From an uncultured Burkholderiales bacterium (GTDB lineage: Bacteria > Pseudomonadota > Gammaproteobacteria > Burkholderiales > Burkholderiaceae_C), in assembly GCA_903830725.1 (NCBI GenBank), contig CAIKVH010000107.1, forward strand, positions 1 to 64,000: 64,000 nucleotides of DNA, in the 5' to 3' direction. A model generated the notes under the pieces. That model saw only the letters and a program-made list of their open reading frames with translations. It did not search any database and had not been told where the DNA came from. Position numbers and translations under genes: made by a program. Positions 56,345-64,000 of the stretch are shown here, piece after piece (position 1 is the first letter of the stretch; the number at the start of each line of letters is the position of its first letter).

Positions 56345-56899
56345 TTAACGGCAATCGGGCGTAAGCCACTCTTCACTGAATCCTGGTCTTGAAATTCCCG
56401 CTGAAAGTGGTCCGTAAATTTGAGACTCGTCAGGTATGTCAGCCTCTCTTACAACACATAGCCAATCTAACCCCCCCTCATTAACTTGTCTGACTAGTGA
56501 AGTTTGAGATTCGGCCTTACTCTGCGTTACTTTGAGGGGAAACCAAATTAATGTTGCCGGCTGCTTAAGAGACCAGACTGTCACAACAACTGCCGCACTG
56601 GAAGGGTCTACTGAAACACTCCATGAATGGTTTTCTCCAAACTTGGGGGTATATCCCTTTGCCCAATTTTTTGGCGATTCGTCCGTGTTGCTTTTTACGT
56701 TTTGCAACACAGCCTGTCTTGCCTGCCCCGCCTCAGCAAGTGCTTCTTTTATGTAGTGCGTAGATTGGTGTTTTAAATATGCCGAAGTGGCGACCGTCAA
56801 TACAACACCTAGCAACCCTAAAATTGCCATTATTTGTATGAGCGTAAAGCCACGTTGAAACGATTTTAAAGGGGTGGCTTTAATTATTAGATTAGTCAT
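56345..56899 (-). CDS. Type IV pilin-like protein with Gln at mature position 5
   Basis: A class III leader of 17 residues ends in QRG, followed by the hydrophobic helix FTLIQIMAILGLLGVVLTVA (residues 18-37), so prepilin peptidase should cleave after Gly17. The C-terminal part has a globular region with two cysteines (about residues 148 and 183) that could close the D-region disulphide loop of type IVa pilins. The mature length of about 167 residues fits PilA. Position after recA-recX-sucC-sucD matches the pilA locus of other Burkholderiales. The normally invariant Glu5 is Gln (codon CAA at 56834-56836). It may be a minor or non-assembling pilin. Confidence 0.8.
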   Translation of the reverse strand: MTNLIIKATPLKSFQRGFTLIQIMAILGLLGVVLTVATSAYLKHQSTHYIKEALAEAGQARQAVLQNVKSNTDESPKNWAKGYTPKFGENHSWSVSVDPSSAAVVVTVWSLKQPATLIWFPLKVTQSKAESQTSLVRQVNEGGLDWLCVVREADIPDESQIYGPLSAGISRPGFSEEWLTPDCR

Positions 56900-56936
56900 T
56901 ATCCTAAATGGCCTTTATGGGCCTTACACAAGATAT

Positions 56937-56967
56937 GACTAACTCCTCTATTTATAAGGAGTTAGTC
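56937..56967 (-). terminator. Stable hairpin between sucD and the pilin gene
   Basis: GACTAACTCCT (56937-56947) and AGGAGTTAGTC (56957-56967) are perfect 11-base complements with a 9-base loop, starting 8 bases after the sucD stop on the minus strand. No U-run follows in the minus direction, so it may be a rho-assisted terminator, an mRNA 3'-end stabiliser for sucCD, or a processing site before the pilin gene. Confidence 0.5.
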
Positions 56968-56975
56968 AATTGCTT

Positions 56976-57869
56976 TTATAGCATCGCTTTTAAGAGCTTA
57001 GCCATCTCGGAAGGATTGCGTGTTATCTTAAACCCGCATTCTTCCATGATACTTAGTTTGGCATCAGCGGTGTCTTCGCCACCAGAGATGAGTGCACCAG
57101 CATGTCCCATTCGTTTGCCGGCTGGAGCTGTTACGCCAGCAATAAATCCGACAATGGGTTTTTTCATATTTGCCTTACACCAACGAGCGGCTTCCGCCTC
57201 GTCGGGACCACCAATTTCACCAATCATGATGACGGCATCTGTATCGGGATCATCGTTAAAAGCCTTCATAACGTCGATATGCTTGAGGCCATTGATAGGA
57301 TCCCCACCGATACCCACTGCACTTGATTGCCCAAGACCAATTTCCGTAAGTTGAGCCACCGCTTCGTACGTTAGAGTGCCGGAGCGGGAAACCACTCCGA
57401 TTCGTCCTTTGCGGTGTATGTGGCCAGGCATGATGCCAATTTTAATTTCATCTGGCGTAATGAGTCCTGGGCAATTTGGACCTAGAAGTAATGTTCTCTT
57501 GCCTCCAGCGGCCTCTTTTGCTTTCATTTTGTTGCGCACTTCAAGCATATCTCGAACTGGAATACCCTCTGTTATGCATATGGCGAAATCCAAATCAGCC
57601 TCCACAGCCTCCCAAATCGCAGCGGCAGCTCCAGCTGGGGGGACGTAAATAACAGATACAGTTGCCCCCGTTTGATGGGCCGCTTCTTTAACAGTTGCGT
57701 AAATAGGAATATTGAAAATAGATTCGCCCGCTTTTTTAGGATTCACTCCGGCAACAAAGCAGTTTTTGCCGTTTGCATACTCTTGGCATTTTTCAGTGTG
57801 GAATTGACCCGTTTTGCCCGTAATACCTTGTGTAATAACTTTTGTATTTTTATTGATGTAAATTGACAT
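56976..57869 (-). CDS. sucD: Succinyl-CoA synthetase, alpha subunit
   Basis: The alpha subunit binds CoA and carries the phosphohistidine of the TCA-cycle enzyme converting succinyl-CoA to succinate with nucleotide triphosphate formation. QGITGKTGQFHTEKCQEYAN (about 14-33) is the CoA site, and GKRMGHAGALISGGEDTADA (about 245-264) contains the phospho-His. Length 297 is standard. It follows sucC by 18 bases and is followed by a strong hairpin. Confidence 0.97.
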   Translation of the reverse strand: MSIYINKNTKVITQGITGKTGQFHTEKCQEYANGKNCFVAGVNPKKAGESIFNIPIYATVKEAAHQTGATVSVIYVPPAGAAAAIWEAVEADLDFAICITEGIPVRDMLEVRNKMKAKEAAGGKRTLLLGPNCPGLITPDEIKIGIMPGHIHRKGRIGVVSRSGTLTYEAVAQLTEIGLGQSSAVGIGGDPINGLKHIDVMKAFNDDPDTDAVIMIGEIGGPDEAEAARWCKANMKKPIVGFIAGVTAPAGKRMGHAGALISGGEDTADAKLSIMEECGFKITRNPSEMAKLLKAML

Positions 57870-57887
57870 ACTATTTTTTCCTTTGGG

Positions 57888-59048
57888 TCAGTTCAATGCG
57901 GCAACGACCTTTTGAGCCGCTTCTGCCATCGTATCTGCACTGATAATTGGTAAGCCTGAATCAGCAAGCATTTTTTTGCCCAAATCTTCGTTTGTGCCTT
58001 TCATGCGAACCACAAGTGGTACGCTCAAATTAACCGCCTTACAGGCCGTAATTACGCCATTTGCGATCGTGTCGCACTTCATAATTCCGCCAAAGATATT
58101 CACTAAAATTGCTTTGACCTTTGGGTTCTTCAACATAATCTTGAATGCCTCGGTCACCTTCTCTGGTGTTGCTCCACCCCCGACATCCAAGAAGTTAGCT
58201 GGCTCAGCTCCAAACAGTTTAATCGTATCCATTGTCGCCATTGCGAGACCCGCACCATTGACTAGGCAGCCAATGTTGCCATCTAAACTAATATAAGCCA
58301 GATCGAATTTAGAGGCCTCAATTTCTGCAGGATCTTCTTCGTCTAAATCACGGAATGCAACAATTTCTGGATGACGGAATAGGGCATTAGGATCAAAATT
58401 AAATTTAGCATCCAACGCCTTGATTCCCCCGTTACCCTCAAGTATCAGGGGGTTTATTTCAGCAAGTGATGCATCTGTATTTTGATAGCATTCATATAGT
58501 TTTTTGAATACATCCACGGCTTGTTCCGTTGAACCCGCGGGAACACCAATGCTCTTGGCAACAGAATTAGCTTGATCCGTAGTGAGTCCGGCCAAAGGGT
58601 CGATAAATACTTTTACTATTTTCTCTGGTGTGCTGTGTGCTACCTCTTCAATATCCATTCCACCTTCTGACGAGGCCATGAGGGCGACTTTTTGAGAAGC
58701 TCGGTCTGTCACTAGCGAAACGTAGTATTCTTTTTTAATATCAGCACCATCCTCTATGAGAAGACGCCTAACTTTTTGACCCATCGGGCCGGTTTGATGT
58801 GTAATAAGTTGCATACCCAATATTTCAGTGGCAAGTTTTTTCACCTCTTCTATAGAGCGTGCTAGCTTGACCCCTCCGCCCTTACCCCTGCCACCTGCGT
58901 GGATTTGGGCCTTAACAACCCATACAGGGCCGCCAAGTTTTTGCGCTGCCTCTACGGCCTCTTGAACTGTAAACGCAGGTATTCCACGCGGAACTGGAAC
59001 GCCAAAGTTACGCAAGATTTCCTTGCCTTGGTACTCATGTATCTTCAT
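57888..59048 (-). CDS. sucC: Succinyl-CoA synthetase, beta subunit
   Basis: The beta subunit holds the ATP-grasp domain (about residues 9-235) and the CoA-ligase domain (about 240-386). [40 protein letters not shown] (about 44-63) and [20 protein letters not shown] (about 288-307) are standard. Length 386 is normal. It leads the sucCD pair; the 191 bases upstream, shared with divergent argC, must hold both promoters. In related genomes recX lies next to sucC; here argC intervenes. Confidence 0.97.
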   Translation of the reverse strand: MKIHEYQGKEILRNFGVPVPRGIPAFTVQEAVEAAQKLGGPVWVVKAQIHAGGRGKGGGVKLARSIEEVKKLATEILGMQLITHQTGPMGQKVRRLLIEDGADIKKEYYVSLVTDRASQKVALMASSEGGMDIEEVAHSTPEKIVKVFIDPLAGLTTDQANSVAKSIGVPAGSTEQAVDVFKKLYECYQNTDASLAEINPLILEGNGGIKALDAKFNFDPNALFRHPEIVAFRDLDEEDPAEIEASKFDLAYISLDGNIGCLVNGAGLAMATMDTIKLFGAEPANFLDVGGGATPEKVTEAFKIMLKNPKVKAILVNIFGGIMKCDTIANGVITACKAVNLSVPLVVRMKGTNEDLGKKMLADSGLPIISADTMAEAAQKVVAALN

Positions 59049-59239
59049 AATAGTGTTAAATCAATGTTAATGACTAGGGATCGCGGAGCGACAATTACCA
59101 TGTCTTGAGACTTTACCGAGTTGAAATGTATCATGGTGCGACTCACAATTCTTTGATCTACCTCAGTTTTTAGACATTTTTCAGCCACATCTCCCCTTAT
59201 TGCACCAAAAAACTGCTACTTTAGAAAGCTATACCTAAA

Positions 59240-60193
59240 ATGCCCAAAGTATTTATTGACGGCGAAGCCGGCACGACTGGTTTACAGATCCGGGATCGGC
59301 TCAAAGCTCTGCCAACCATTGAGGTAGTGTCCATCGCACCAGAGCTTCGTAAAGACATGTCAGCCAAACAGCAGATCATGCAAGAAGTAGATCTGGTTAT
59401 TTTATGCTTGCATGACGACGCTGCCAAAGAATCTGTGTCCTTAATTGATTCGCTCAAAGGAAGCAAGCCTAAGCTCTTAGATGCATCCTCTGCACATAGG
59501 ACCCACCCTGATTGGGTATACGGTTTCCCAGAGCTAACCAGCGCTCAGTCTGCTTTAATTACTAATAGTCCAAAAGTCTCTAATCCCGGTTGCTACGCTA
59601 CTGGAGCTATCGCATTGATTAACCCGTTAATTAAATGCGGTTTATTAACCCCATCAACCCCTTTATGTTTACCCAGTGTGAGCGGCTACTCCGGGGGGGG
59701 GCGATCCATGATTGAGGAGTTTGAAGCATCCCCTACGTCGCGCTTTGAGGCCTATGCGCTAGGACTCACACACAAGCACTTACCAGAAATCATAAAATAC
59801 GGCGGGCTTAATTTAGCTCCTATCTTCGTTCCTTCTGTGGCTAATTTTGCGCAAGGAATGTTAGTGCAGTTACCCCTGCACTTAGATCAACTCCCTGGTT
59901 CACCAAGCGCCCGTGATATTTTTGATGCGCTTCATGCTCACTACGCCTCGATATGCTCCACCAATAATCCCACAATTAGTGTTCTTTGGGGTGACGCCGC
60001 AACTAAGTTAAGTGCGACTGCATTAGCTGGTTCTGACCTACTAGCTATTCATGTTTTTAGCAACTTAGAGAAACGTCAGGCTGTTCTTTTCGCTCAATTC
60101 GATAATCTGGGTAAAGGCGCAAGTGGGGCGGCTGTACAAAATTTAAAACTAATGCTCGACCTTACGCCTTTATCAGCAGAGCTAATCGTCTGA
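59240..60193 (+). CDS. argC: N-acetyl-gamma-glutamyl-phosphate reductase (short, type 2)
   Basis: ArgC reduces N-acetylglutamyl phosphate in arginine synthesis. The N-terminal NAD(P) fold starts [19 protein letters not shown] (about 3-21). The catalytic Cys lies in [20 protein letters not shown] (about 115-134), with [20 protein letters not shown] (about 143-162) and the His in [10 protein letters not shown] (about 174-183). At 317 residues it belongs to the shorter type-2 subfamily. It overlaps the end of convergent recX by 12 bases. No other arg genes are near. A run of nine G residues encodes the Gly-Gly-Gly of the conserved loop. Confidence 0.94.
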   Translation: MPKVFIDGEAGTTGLQIRDRLKALPTIEVVSIAPELRKDMSAKQQIMQEVDLVILCLHDDAAKESVSLIDSLKGSKPKLLDASSAHRTHPDWVYGFPELTSAQSALITNSPKVSNPGCYATGAIALINPLIKCGLLTPSTPLCLPSVSGYSGGGRSMIEEFEASPTSRFEAYALGLTHKHLPEIIKYGGLNLAPIFVPSVANFAQGMLVQLPLHLDQLPGSPSARDIFDALHAHYASICSTNNPTISVLWGDAATKLSATALAGSDLLAIHVFSNLEKRQAVLFAQFDNLGKGASGAAVQNLKLMLDLTPLSAELIV

Positions 60194-60691
60194 CCCTATG
60201 AACCCTGCATAGTCCTCTTCATTATCAGCAACCATCCTTTGTTCAGTGCCATCTCGCAATTGCACTTCGCTTAGTACCTTAATCACAATTGAGGGCGCAA
60301 ATCCTCTGGACATTAAAAACCGTTGCTGCCTAGCTTTATCGGAAGGGGTCTGTGCTGGGGTTTTAAATTTTTTAGCCCAAACAGCCCTTGCCCGCTCCCC
60401 CTCTGTCTCCTTCAACTCTCTAACAGCGCTTGCGACCGCTTCAGTTGCGAGACCCTTCTCCTGCAATTCACGTGCGACCCTGGCATAACCTAACTTCGGT
60501 GATCTTCGGTAAACGATGGATTCAAGGACGCGTTGTTCATTGATAAACCCCTTTACAAGAAGCCACTCCAATACCTGCCCCAATTCTTCTTCACTCTGGG
60601 CGTGAGGCTTGAGTTTTTGGGCTAACTCATGTTTTGAATGCTCCCGATTCGAGAGCAACCTCAGGGCCCGTCCCTTTAATGACGGGCCCAT
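60182..60691 (-). CDS. recX: Regulatory protein RecX
   Basis: RecX binds RecA filaments and limits recombinase activity. The three-helix repeats are visible: [19 protein letters not shown] (about 10-28), [24 protein letters not shown] region (about 40-65) and [20 protein letters not shown] (about 71-90). Length 169 is normal. Translation could start at GTG 60694 or ATG 60691; I took the ATG. The first stem base of a 9-base GC-rich hairpin is the G of that ATG, so initiation may be repressed by structure. It lies 47 bases after recA. Confidence 0.92.
   Translation of the reverse strand: MGPSLKGRALRLLSNREHSKHELAQKLKPHAQSEEELGQVLEWLLVKGFINEQRVLESIVYRRSPKLGYARVARELQEKGLATEAVASAVRELKETEGERARAVWAKKFKTPAQTPSDKARQQRFLMSRGFAPSIVIKVLSEVQLRDGTEQRMVADNEEDYAGFIGSDD
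60664..60689 (-). promoter_or_regulatory. GC-rich hairpin at the recX translation start
   Basis: On the minus strand GGGCCCGTC (60689-60681) pairs perfectly with GACGGGCCC (60672-60664) across an 8-base loop. The stem starts at the last base of the recX ATG and covers codons 2 to 9. It can fold into a strong RNA hairpin that would reduce recX initiation or act as a partial attenuator between recA and recX. There is no U-run, so a simple terminator is unlikely. Confidence 0.6.
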
Positions 60692-60741
60692 CACCTAGTT
60701 TCCAAATTGTTGAGCACTACAAATACCTCTAGGAATTAGCC

Positions 60742-61938
60742 TTACGCGTTTAATGCTTCCGCATCTTTAGCACTCGCACTTGCTAGCGCTTCTGAGGCAT
60801 CTTTTGCTGCTTTAGCCTTTGCTGCTCGCCCTTTAGGCTCTTTTATTTCCTTAGCGTGCGGCGTTGCAACATCGTTAGACTCATCATGATCGCTCAAGCC
60901 TATCAGTGGTTCTAGTAAAAGAGGCACGCCTAGGGATTCCCTTACCTTGTTCTCTATTTCGAAAGCAAGCTCTGGATTTTCTCGCAAAAATTCTCGGGCG
61001 TTATCTCTGCCTTGCCCAATTTTTTCACCGTTGTATGCGTACCATGCCCCTGATTTTTCGACAATTCGGGCAACGACACCTAAATCAATAATTTCGCCGT
61101 GACGGCTAATTCCCTCGCCGAACAAAATATCGAACTCAGCAGTTTTAAATGGTGGCGCCACTTTGTTCTTCACGACCTTAACTTTTGTCTCGTTACCTAC
61201 GGCATCTTCTCCCCTCTTTATCGTTCCAGTACGCCTAATATCCAAGCGCACTGATGCATAAAACTTCAACGCATTACCCCCTGTTGTCGTCTCGGGACTA
61301 CCAAACATCACACCAATTTTCATACGAATTTGATTAATGAAAATAACCGTGCAATTGGTCTTTTTAATACTTGCTGTGAGCTTTCTCAAAGCTTGACTCA
61401 TCAAACGCGCTTGCAAACCTGGCAACGAATCTCCCATTTCACCTTCGATTTCTGCTCGCGGAGTTAGTGCAGCAACAGAGTCAACGACTACTAAATCAAC
61501 CGCTCCTGAACGCACTAAACTATCCACAATTTCCAGGGCTTGCTCGCCAGTATCCGGCTGACTAATTAATAATTCTTGTAAGTTAACGCCTAGCTTTTGT
61601 GCATACTGAACATCTAGTGCGTGTTCAGCGTCCACAAATGCGCAGGTTCCGGCTTGTCTTTGCATCTCAGCGATGACTTGCAAAGTTAACGTTGTCTTAC
61701 CAGATGACTCTGGTCCGTATATTTCAATGACGCGGCCTCTGGGTAAGCCTCCCACGCCAAGCGCCACATCCAGACCCAACGATCCTGTCGACACAACTTG
61801 AATGTCCTCAATCACTTCCCCCTCGCCGAGTCGCATGATTGTCCCTTTTCCAAATTGTTTCTCAATTTGAGCCAAGGCCGCCTGTAGCGCCTTCCCCTTT
61901 TCTCCCGTTGGAGCGGCGCCCTTTGTTGCTGATTCCAT
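60742..61938 (-). CDS. recA: RecA recombinase with an Ala/Lys-rich C-terminal extension
   Basis: RecA forms filaments on single-stranded DNA, promotes strand exchange and triggers LexA cleavage. The P-loop [13 protein letters not shown] lies at about 74-86, [19 protein letters not shown] at about 100-118, [20 protein letters not shown] (L1 region) at about 199-218 and [17 protein letters not shown] at about 219-235. At 398 residues it is about 40 longer than most. The extra tail (from about 361) is rich in Ala, Lys, Glu and Ser instead of strongly acidic. An SOS box lies 44 bases upstream. recX follows. Confidence 0.97.
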   Translation of the reverse strand: MESATKGAAPTGEKGKALQAALAQIEKQFGKGTIMRLGEGEVIEDIQVVSTGSLGLDVALGVGGLPRGRVIEIYGPESSGKTTLTLQVIAEMQRQAGTCAFVDAEHALDVQYAQKLGVNLQELLISQPDTGEQALEIVDSLVRSGAVDLVVVDSVAALTPRAEIEGEMGDSLPGLQARLMSQALRKLTASIKKTNCTVIFINQIRMKIGVMFGSPETTTGGNALKFYASVRLDIRRTGTIKRGEDAVGNETKVKVVKNKVAPPFKTAEFDILFGEGISRHGEIIDLGVVARIVEKSGAWYAYNGEKIGQGRDNAREFLRENPELAFEIENKVRESLGVPLLLEPLIGLSDHDESNDVATPHAKEIKEPKGRAAKAKAAKDASEALASASAKDAEALNA

Positions 61939-61981
61939 GATGTTTCCTTTGAGTTAATGAGTATTCGGGAGGCCCTTAAGA

Positions 61982-61997
61982 CTGTATATTTAGACAG
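61982..61997. promoter_or_regulatory. LexA-binding SOS box of recA
   Basis: CTGTATATTTAGACAG matches the CTGT-N8-ACAG LexA consensus exactly at both half-sites. It lies 44-59 bases upstream of the recA start and 84 bases from the divergent MarR gene. It predicts LexA repression and DNA-damage induction of recA. Confidence 0.85.
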
Positions 61998-62080
61998 ACT
62001 GGATGCCTAGGCAGTACTTTAACTCAATTTATACCAACGAATCAAAGATTTTTTAGTCAATTTACTTTACTATATTAGGT

Positions 62081-62584
62081 ATGAAGCAAAGTCACAGGCA
62101 CCAAGATTGGCGACAAATACATCTAGGTAGATTACTTGGAGAGGCAATGCGTCGCTTTGACGAACGGGTCTTATATCTCATGTCGCATGACACTGAAGTC
62201 CCCCTTGCACTTTCGAATTTAGCGGCCCGAGAAAAAATCAGCGCAGCACACATACATATTACGCGTCACCTTGCAATCGAAGGCTCTCGGTTGACAGATT
62301 TAGCACAAAGCGCTGGAGTCACAAAGCAAGGCATGGGGGAGTTAGTCAACCAATGCGTAGCCTGGGGACTGGTAGAGCGAACTGAGGATCCGAGTGATTC
62401 TCGCGCAAAGATTATCCGATTTACTGATACTGGATTAGCCTGGTTGAATGCCTTTGAACGAGCAATACGCACCACTGAAAGCGAGTTCCACGCGGAAGTG
62501 GGCAATGAAGTCGCAACCGTTACGGAACTCGCGCTTGAGGTTTACACCCAGGATCTCGCCACCAACGCTAGTAATTATGCTTAG
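62081..62584 (+). CDS. MarR family transcriptional regulator
   Basis: The winged-helix DNA-binding domain spans about residues 45-125: ISAAHIHITRHLAIEGSRLT (about 53-72), LAQSAGVTKQGMGELVNQCV (recognition helix, about 74-93) and WGLVERTEDPSDSRAKIIRF (wing, about 95-114). N- and C-terminal helices form the dimer interface. Length 167 is normal. It is divergent from recA, a common arrangement in Burkholderiales. The ligand and target genes are unknown; regulation of itself is the usual expectation. Confidence 0.92.
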   Translation: MKQSHRHQDWRQIHLGRLLGEAMRRFDERVLYLMSHDTEVPLALSNLAAREKISAAHIHITRHLAIEGSRLTDLAQSAGVTKQGMGELVNQCVAWGLVERTEDPSDSRAKIIRFTDTGLAWLNAFERAIRTTESEFHAEVGNEVATVTELALEVYTQDLATNASNYA

Positions 62585-62597
62585 CGCTTGTGGTTCT

Positions 62598-62837
62598 TTA
62601 TTTTGCAGAGGAGGTAGAGGGCTCCTGAGAGGTCGCGTCGATGACAGGCAAGCCTTTAGTTTCCGCGCTCTTAATCAAGCGAATAGCATCTGAATTGATT
62701 TCCTCCAGTGCGCGAACAGGCTGCTGCGCGGGTTTAGGTCCTCCCATAGCCTCTTGTAGTAAACCACTTGTCCAACCCCATATGAGAAGGTTGCTAACAA
62801 TACAAATTAAAAGCCAAAATAAATTTAATTTCTTCAT
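62598..62837 (-). CDS. Small membrane-anchored protein downstream of birA
   Basis: This protein of 79 residues has one N-terminal hydrophobic helix (about residues 4-25, with NLFWLLICIVSNLLIWGWT) after a short basic start. The rest is a polar periplasmic or cytoplasmic tail, rich in Pro, Gln, Ser and Ala. It starts 30 bases after birA on the same strand. In related genomes birA is followed by coaX and a SPOR-domain protein whose membrane helix has a similar style; here coaX is absent and no SPOR domain is present. The function is unknown. Confidence 0.7.
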   Translation of the reverse strand: MKKLNLFWLLICIVSNLLIWGWTSGLLQEAMGGPKPAQQPVRALEEINSDAIRLIKSAETKGLPVIDATSQEPSTSSAK

Positions 62838-62867
62838 CGGTGCAACCGCAATCTAAACAAAGGGCTA

Positions 62868-63662
62868 TCAGCCCATTCCCACCAAACTCACTTCATCGCT
62901 AGCCACGATTGAAACCCCTGAATGCGTCTGAATAATCAGTTCCCCCCGGGGATTCACACCGCAAGCGCGACCGACCACCCCGTTACTCATACTCACTTGC
63001 TGCCCCAAAAGAATATCGCAAGAAGCGTATTCACTCACAAACGCCGCAAAACCGGCGCCTTCAAAACGAAGTACATTTTGAACAATATACGGGACGACTT
63101 TTAACAAAATAGATCCCGCAGTGGAATGCGGCTCAATTTCACACAACCCCACCGCAACTCTTTTCAAATCGACTCCGGTTGGAGCCACTAAATTTATTCC
63201 CACACCAATTACGCAGTAGCGCTCACATTCTGGACTGTGATTTGGATTTGAAGTAAGAGTTGATTCAATCAAAATACCCCCAAGTTTTCGGGCGCTACTC
63301 ACAGGACCAACCCAAAGATCATTAGGCCATTTGAGTGCAATCCCGTATTGCCGCAAAGGATCTAGGGCATTCAAAATTCCAAGTCCAACTGCCAATGAAA
63401 ATCCACTCCAGTCTGGAGCGGATACATTGAGCCCTATTGAAAAGGTTAATGACTCTCCTGGACGCGCGATCCAAGTCCTACCTAATCGCCCCTTTCCCGC
63501 CGTTTGTTCCTCCGCAATCAACAATAATGGTCCAGTTATTCCATCCTTTGAGCGCCTCATCAATTCGGTATTTGTTGAATCAATTGAGGGCAAAACTTGC
63601 GCCCTAAAAGCCGGTATCAAAGGCTCAATTGCTAGATACAACTCTTCAATGGGCCAATTCAT
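62868..63662 (-). CDS. birA: Biotin--[acetyl-CoA-carboxylase] ligase
   Basis: BirA activates biotin to biotinyl-AMP and attaches it to the carboxyl carrier protein. The catalytic GKGRLGR loop lies in EEQTAGKGRLGRTWIARPGE (about 51-70). KWPNDLWVG (about 109-117) holds the biotin-site Lys, and IGVGINLVAP (about 151-160) is typical. The N-terminal DNA-binding domain of E. coli BirA is absent, so this is a class I ligase of 264 residues without repressor function. It follows the SET-domain gene by 6 bases. Confidence 0.95.
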   Translation of the reverse strand: MNWPIEELYLAIEPLIPAFRAQVLPSIDSTNTELMRRSKDGITGPLLLIAEEQTAGKGRLGRTWIARPGESLTFSIGLNVSAPDWSGFSLAVGLGILNALDPLRQYGIALKWPNDLWVGPVSSARKLGGILIESTLTSNPNHSPECERYCVIGVGINLVAPTGVDLKRVAVGLCEIEPHSTAGSILLKVVPYIVQNVLRFEGAGFAAFVSEYASCDILLGQQVSMSNGVVGRACGVNPRGELIIQTHSGVSIVASDEVSLVGMG

Positions 63663-63668
63663 AAGCTA

Positions 63669-64000
63669 TCATTTTTTATTTTTGGGCGATAGCAAGGTGC
63701 CACGACAATTCTTTGCGCCACACCAACACGGATATTGTTTTTTCAATTTTTTCGTATAAGGCTCGTCTATAGTCAGTCCATAATCATATGTGAGCTCATC
63801 TCCAACTTTAATTTTTTTAATGGATTTGATAAAAACCTCATCTCCAATTTCATCCGCCTCGCAATTGGGCGCACAAGAATGATTAATCCAGCGTGATGAG
63901 TTGCCACCGTGAAGTGCATCTATGACGTGTTTGTCGTTTATATGAAAATAAAACGTATGATTGGGGTCTTTTGGATTGTGTGGATGTCTGCGCTCCGCCG
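63669..64000 (-). CDS. SET-domain protein lysine methyltransferase (5' end beyond the window)
   Basis: The last 109 codons are visible, ending in TGA at 63671-63669. They contain the SET core RWINHSCAPNCEADEIGDEV, then VGDELTYDYGL, followed by a post-SET cysteine cluster CWCGAKNC. These are the SAM- and zinc-binding features of SET methyltransferases. The start lies past base 64000. Bacterial SET proteins methylate lysines on proteins, but the target here is unknown. It is 6 bases upstream of birA and probably cotranscribed with it. Confidence 0.9.
   Translation of the reverse strand, partial: AERRHPHNPKDPNHTFYFHINDKHVIDALHGGNSSRWINHSCAPNCEADEIGDEVFIKSIKKIKVGDELTYDYGLTIDEPYTKKLKKQYPCWCGAKNCRGTLLSPKNKK

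Noticed and set aside
56908-57354. 148-residue open frame on the plus strand over sucD
   Set aside because: It is a reverse-strand shadow of sucD; the coding signal belongs to the succinyl-CoA synthetase gene.
63331-63759. 142-residue open frame on the plus strand over birA and the SET gene
   Set aside because: Both minus-strand genes in this stretch have clear conserved motifs, so this frame is fortuitous.

Overview
The window reads as a compact bacterial chromosome segment from the betaproteobacterial order Burkholderiales. The main evidence is lineage-typical families (a PhaM-like granule protein, a DUF3567 protein, a DUF3717 protein, a long fused indolepyruvate ferredoxin oxidoreductase) and gene orders such as glnE / yhdP / nitrilase, recA-recX near sucCD and a pilin, and dat-ybeD-lipB-lipA. 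Base composition is moderate (mid-40s % GC by eye), which suggests a Polynucleobacter-like or related aquatic lineage more than a high-GC Burkholderia. The genus is an inference. I see no prophage, insertion sequence, CRISPR array or rRNA. There is one tRNA gene (Arg, anticodon CCG). Intergenic gaps are short, and the only gap above 300 bases holds the tRNA.

Layout. 1-3.6 kb: a tail of an unidentified gene, a GC-rich nested palindrome, a truncated FIST-domain gene, then phaM-exbD-exbB-tonB on the minus strand. 3.7-5.8 kb: a VOC protein, a fumarylacetoacetate hydrolase family enzyme and DUF3567. 5.8-11.4 kb: sugar-nucleotide genes, with galU facing galE-rfbB-rfbD-rfbA-rfbC, supplying UDP-glucose, UDP-galactose and dTDP-rhamnose for surface polysaccharide. 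11.5-21 kb: purU, a GlcD-type oxidase, a PLP homeostasis protein, a beta-hydroxyacid dehydrogenase, BON lipoprotein and SIS protein beside rsmI, the tRNA, a membrane-anchored cytochrome c and a three-gene YheT hydrolase operon. 21-28.2 kb: the complete F-type ATP synthase operon atpIBEFHAGDC with a recognisable -10 box.

28.4-31.5 kb: D-amino acid aminotransferase followed by the lipoate genes ybeD-lipB-lipA, ending at a hexanucleotide tandem repeat. 31.5-45 kb: indolepyruvate oxidoreductase, mltA, a small 46-residue membrane protein gene, a nitrilase, yhdP, glnE and the heptose adenylyltransferase gene. 45-51.2 kb: a seven-gene plus-strand run (glutathione peroxidase, flavin amine oxidase, DUF1365, cyclopropane-fatty-acid-synthase-like methyltransferase, DUF3833 lipoprotein, SDR, NTF2-like). 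It resembles the fatty-acid-modification genes tied to singlet-oxygen response in other proteobacteria and is the most interesting metabolic unit here. 51.2-64 kb: a GST, purB, a DUF3717-DUF1289 fusion, a small four-helix membrane protein, a BepA-like protease, moaC, a type IV pilin with an altered Glu5, sucD-sucC, argC, recX-recA with an SOS box, a MarR regulator, a small membrane protein, birA and the end of a SET-domain methyltransferase gene.

Most of the window is housekeeping. I did not find a clear unknown multi-gene system. The points most worth checking are the palindrome and truncated gene at the left edge, the fatty-acid-modification cluster, the pilin Glu5-to-Gln change, the hairpin on the recX start codon, the RecA tail extension, and the unannotated 46-residue gene.
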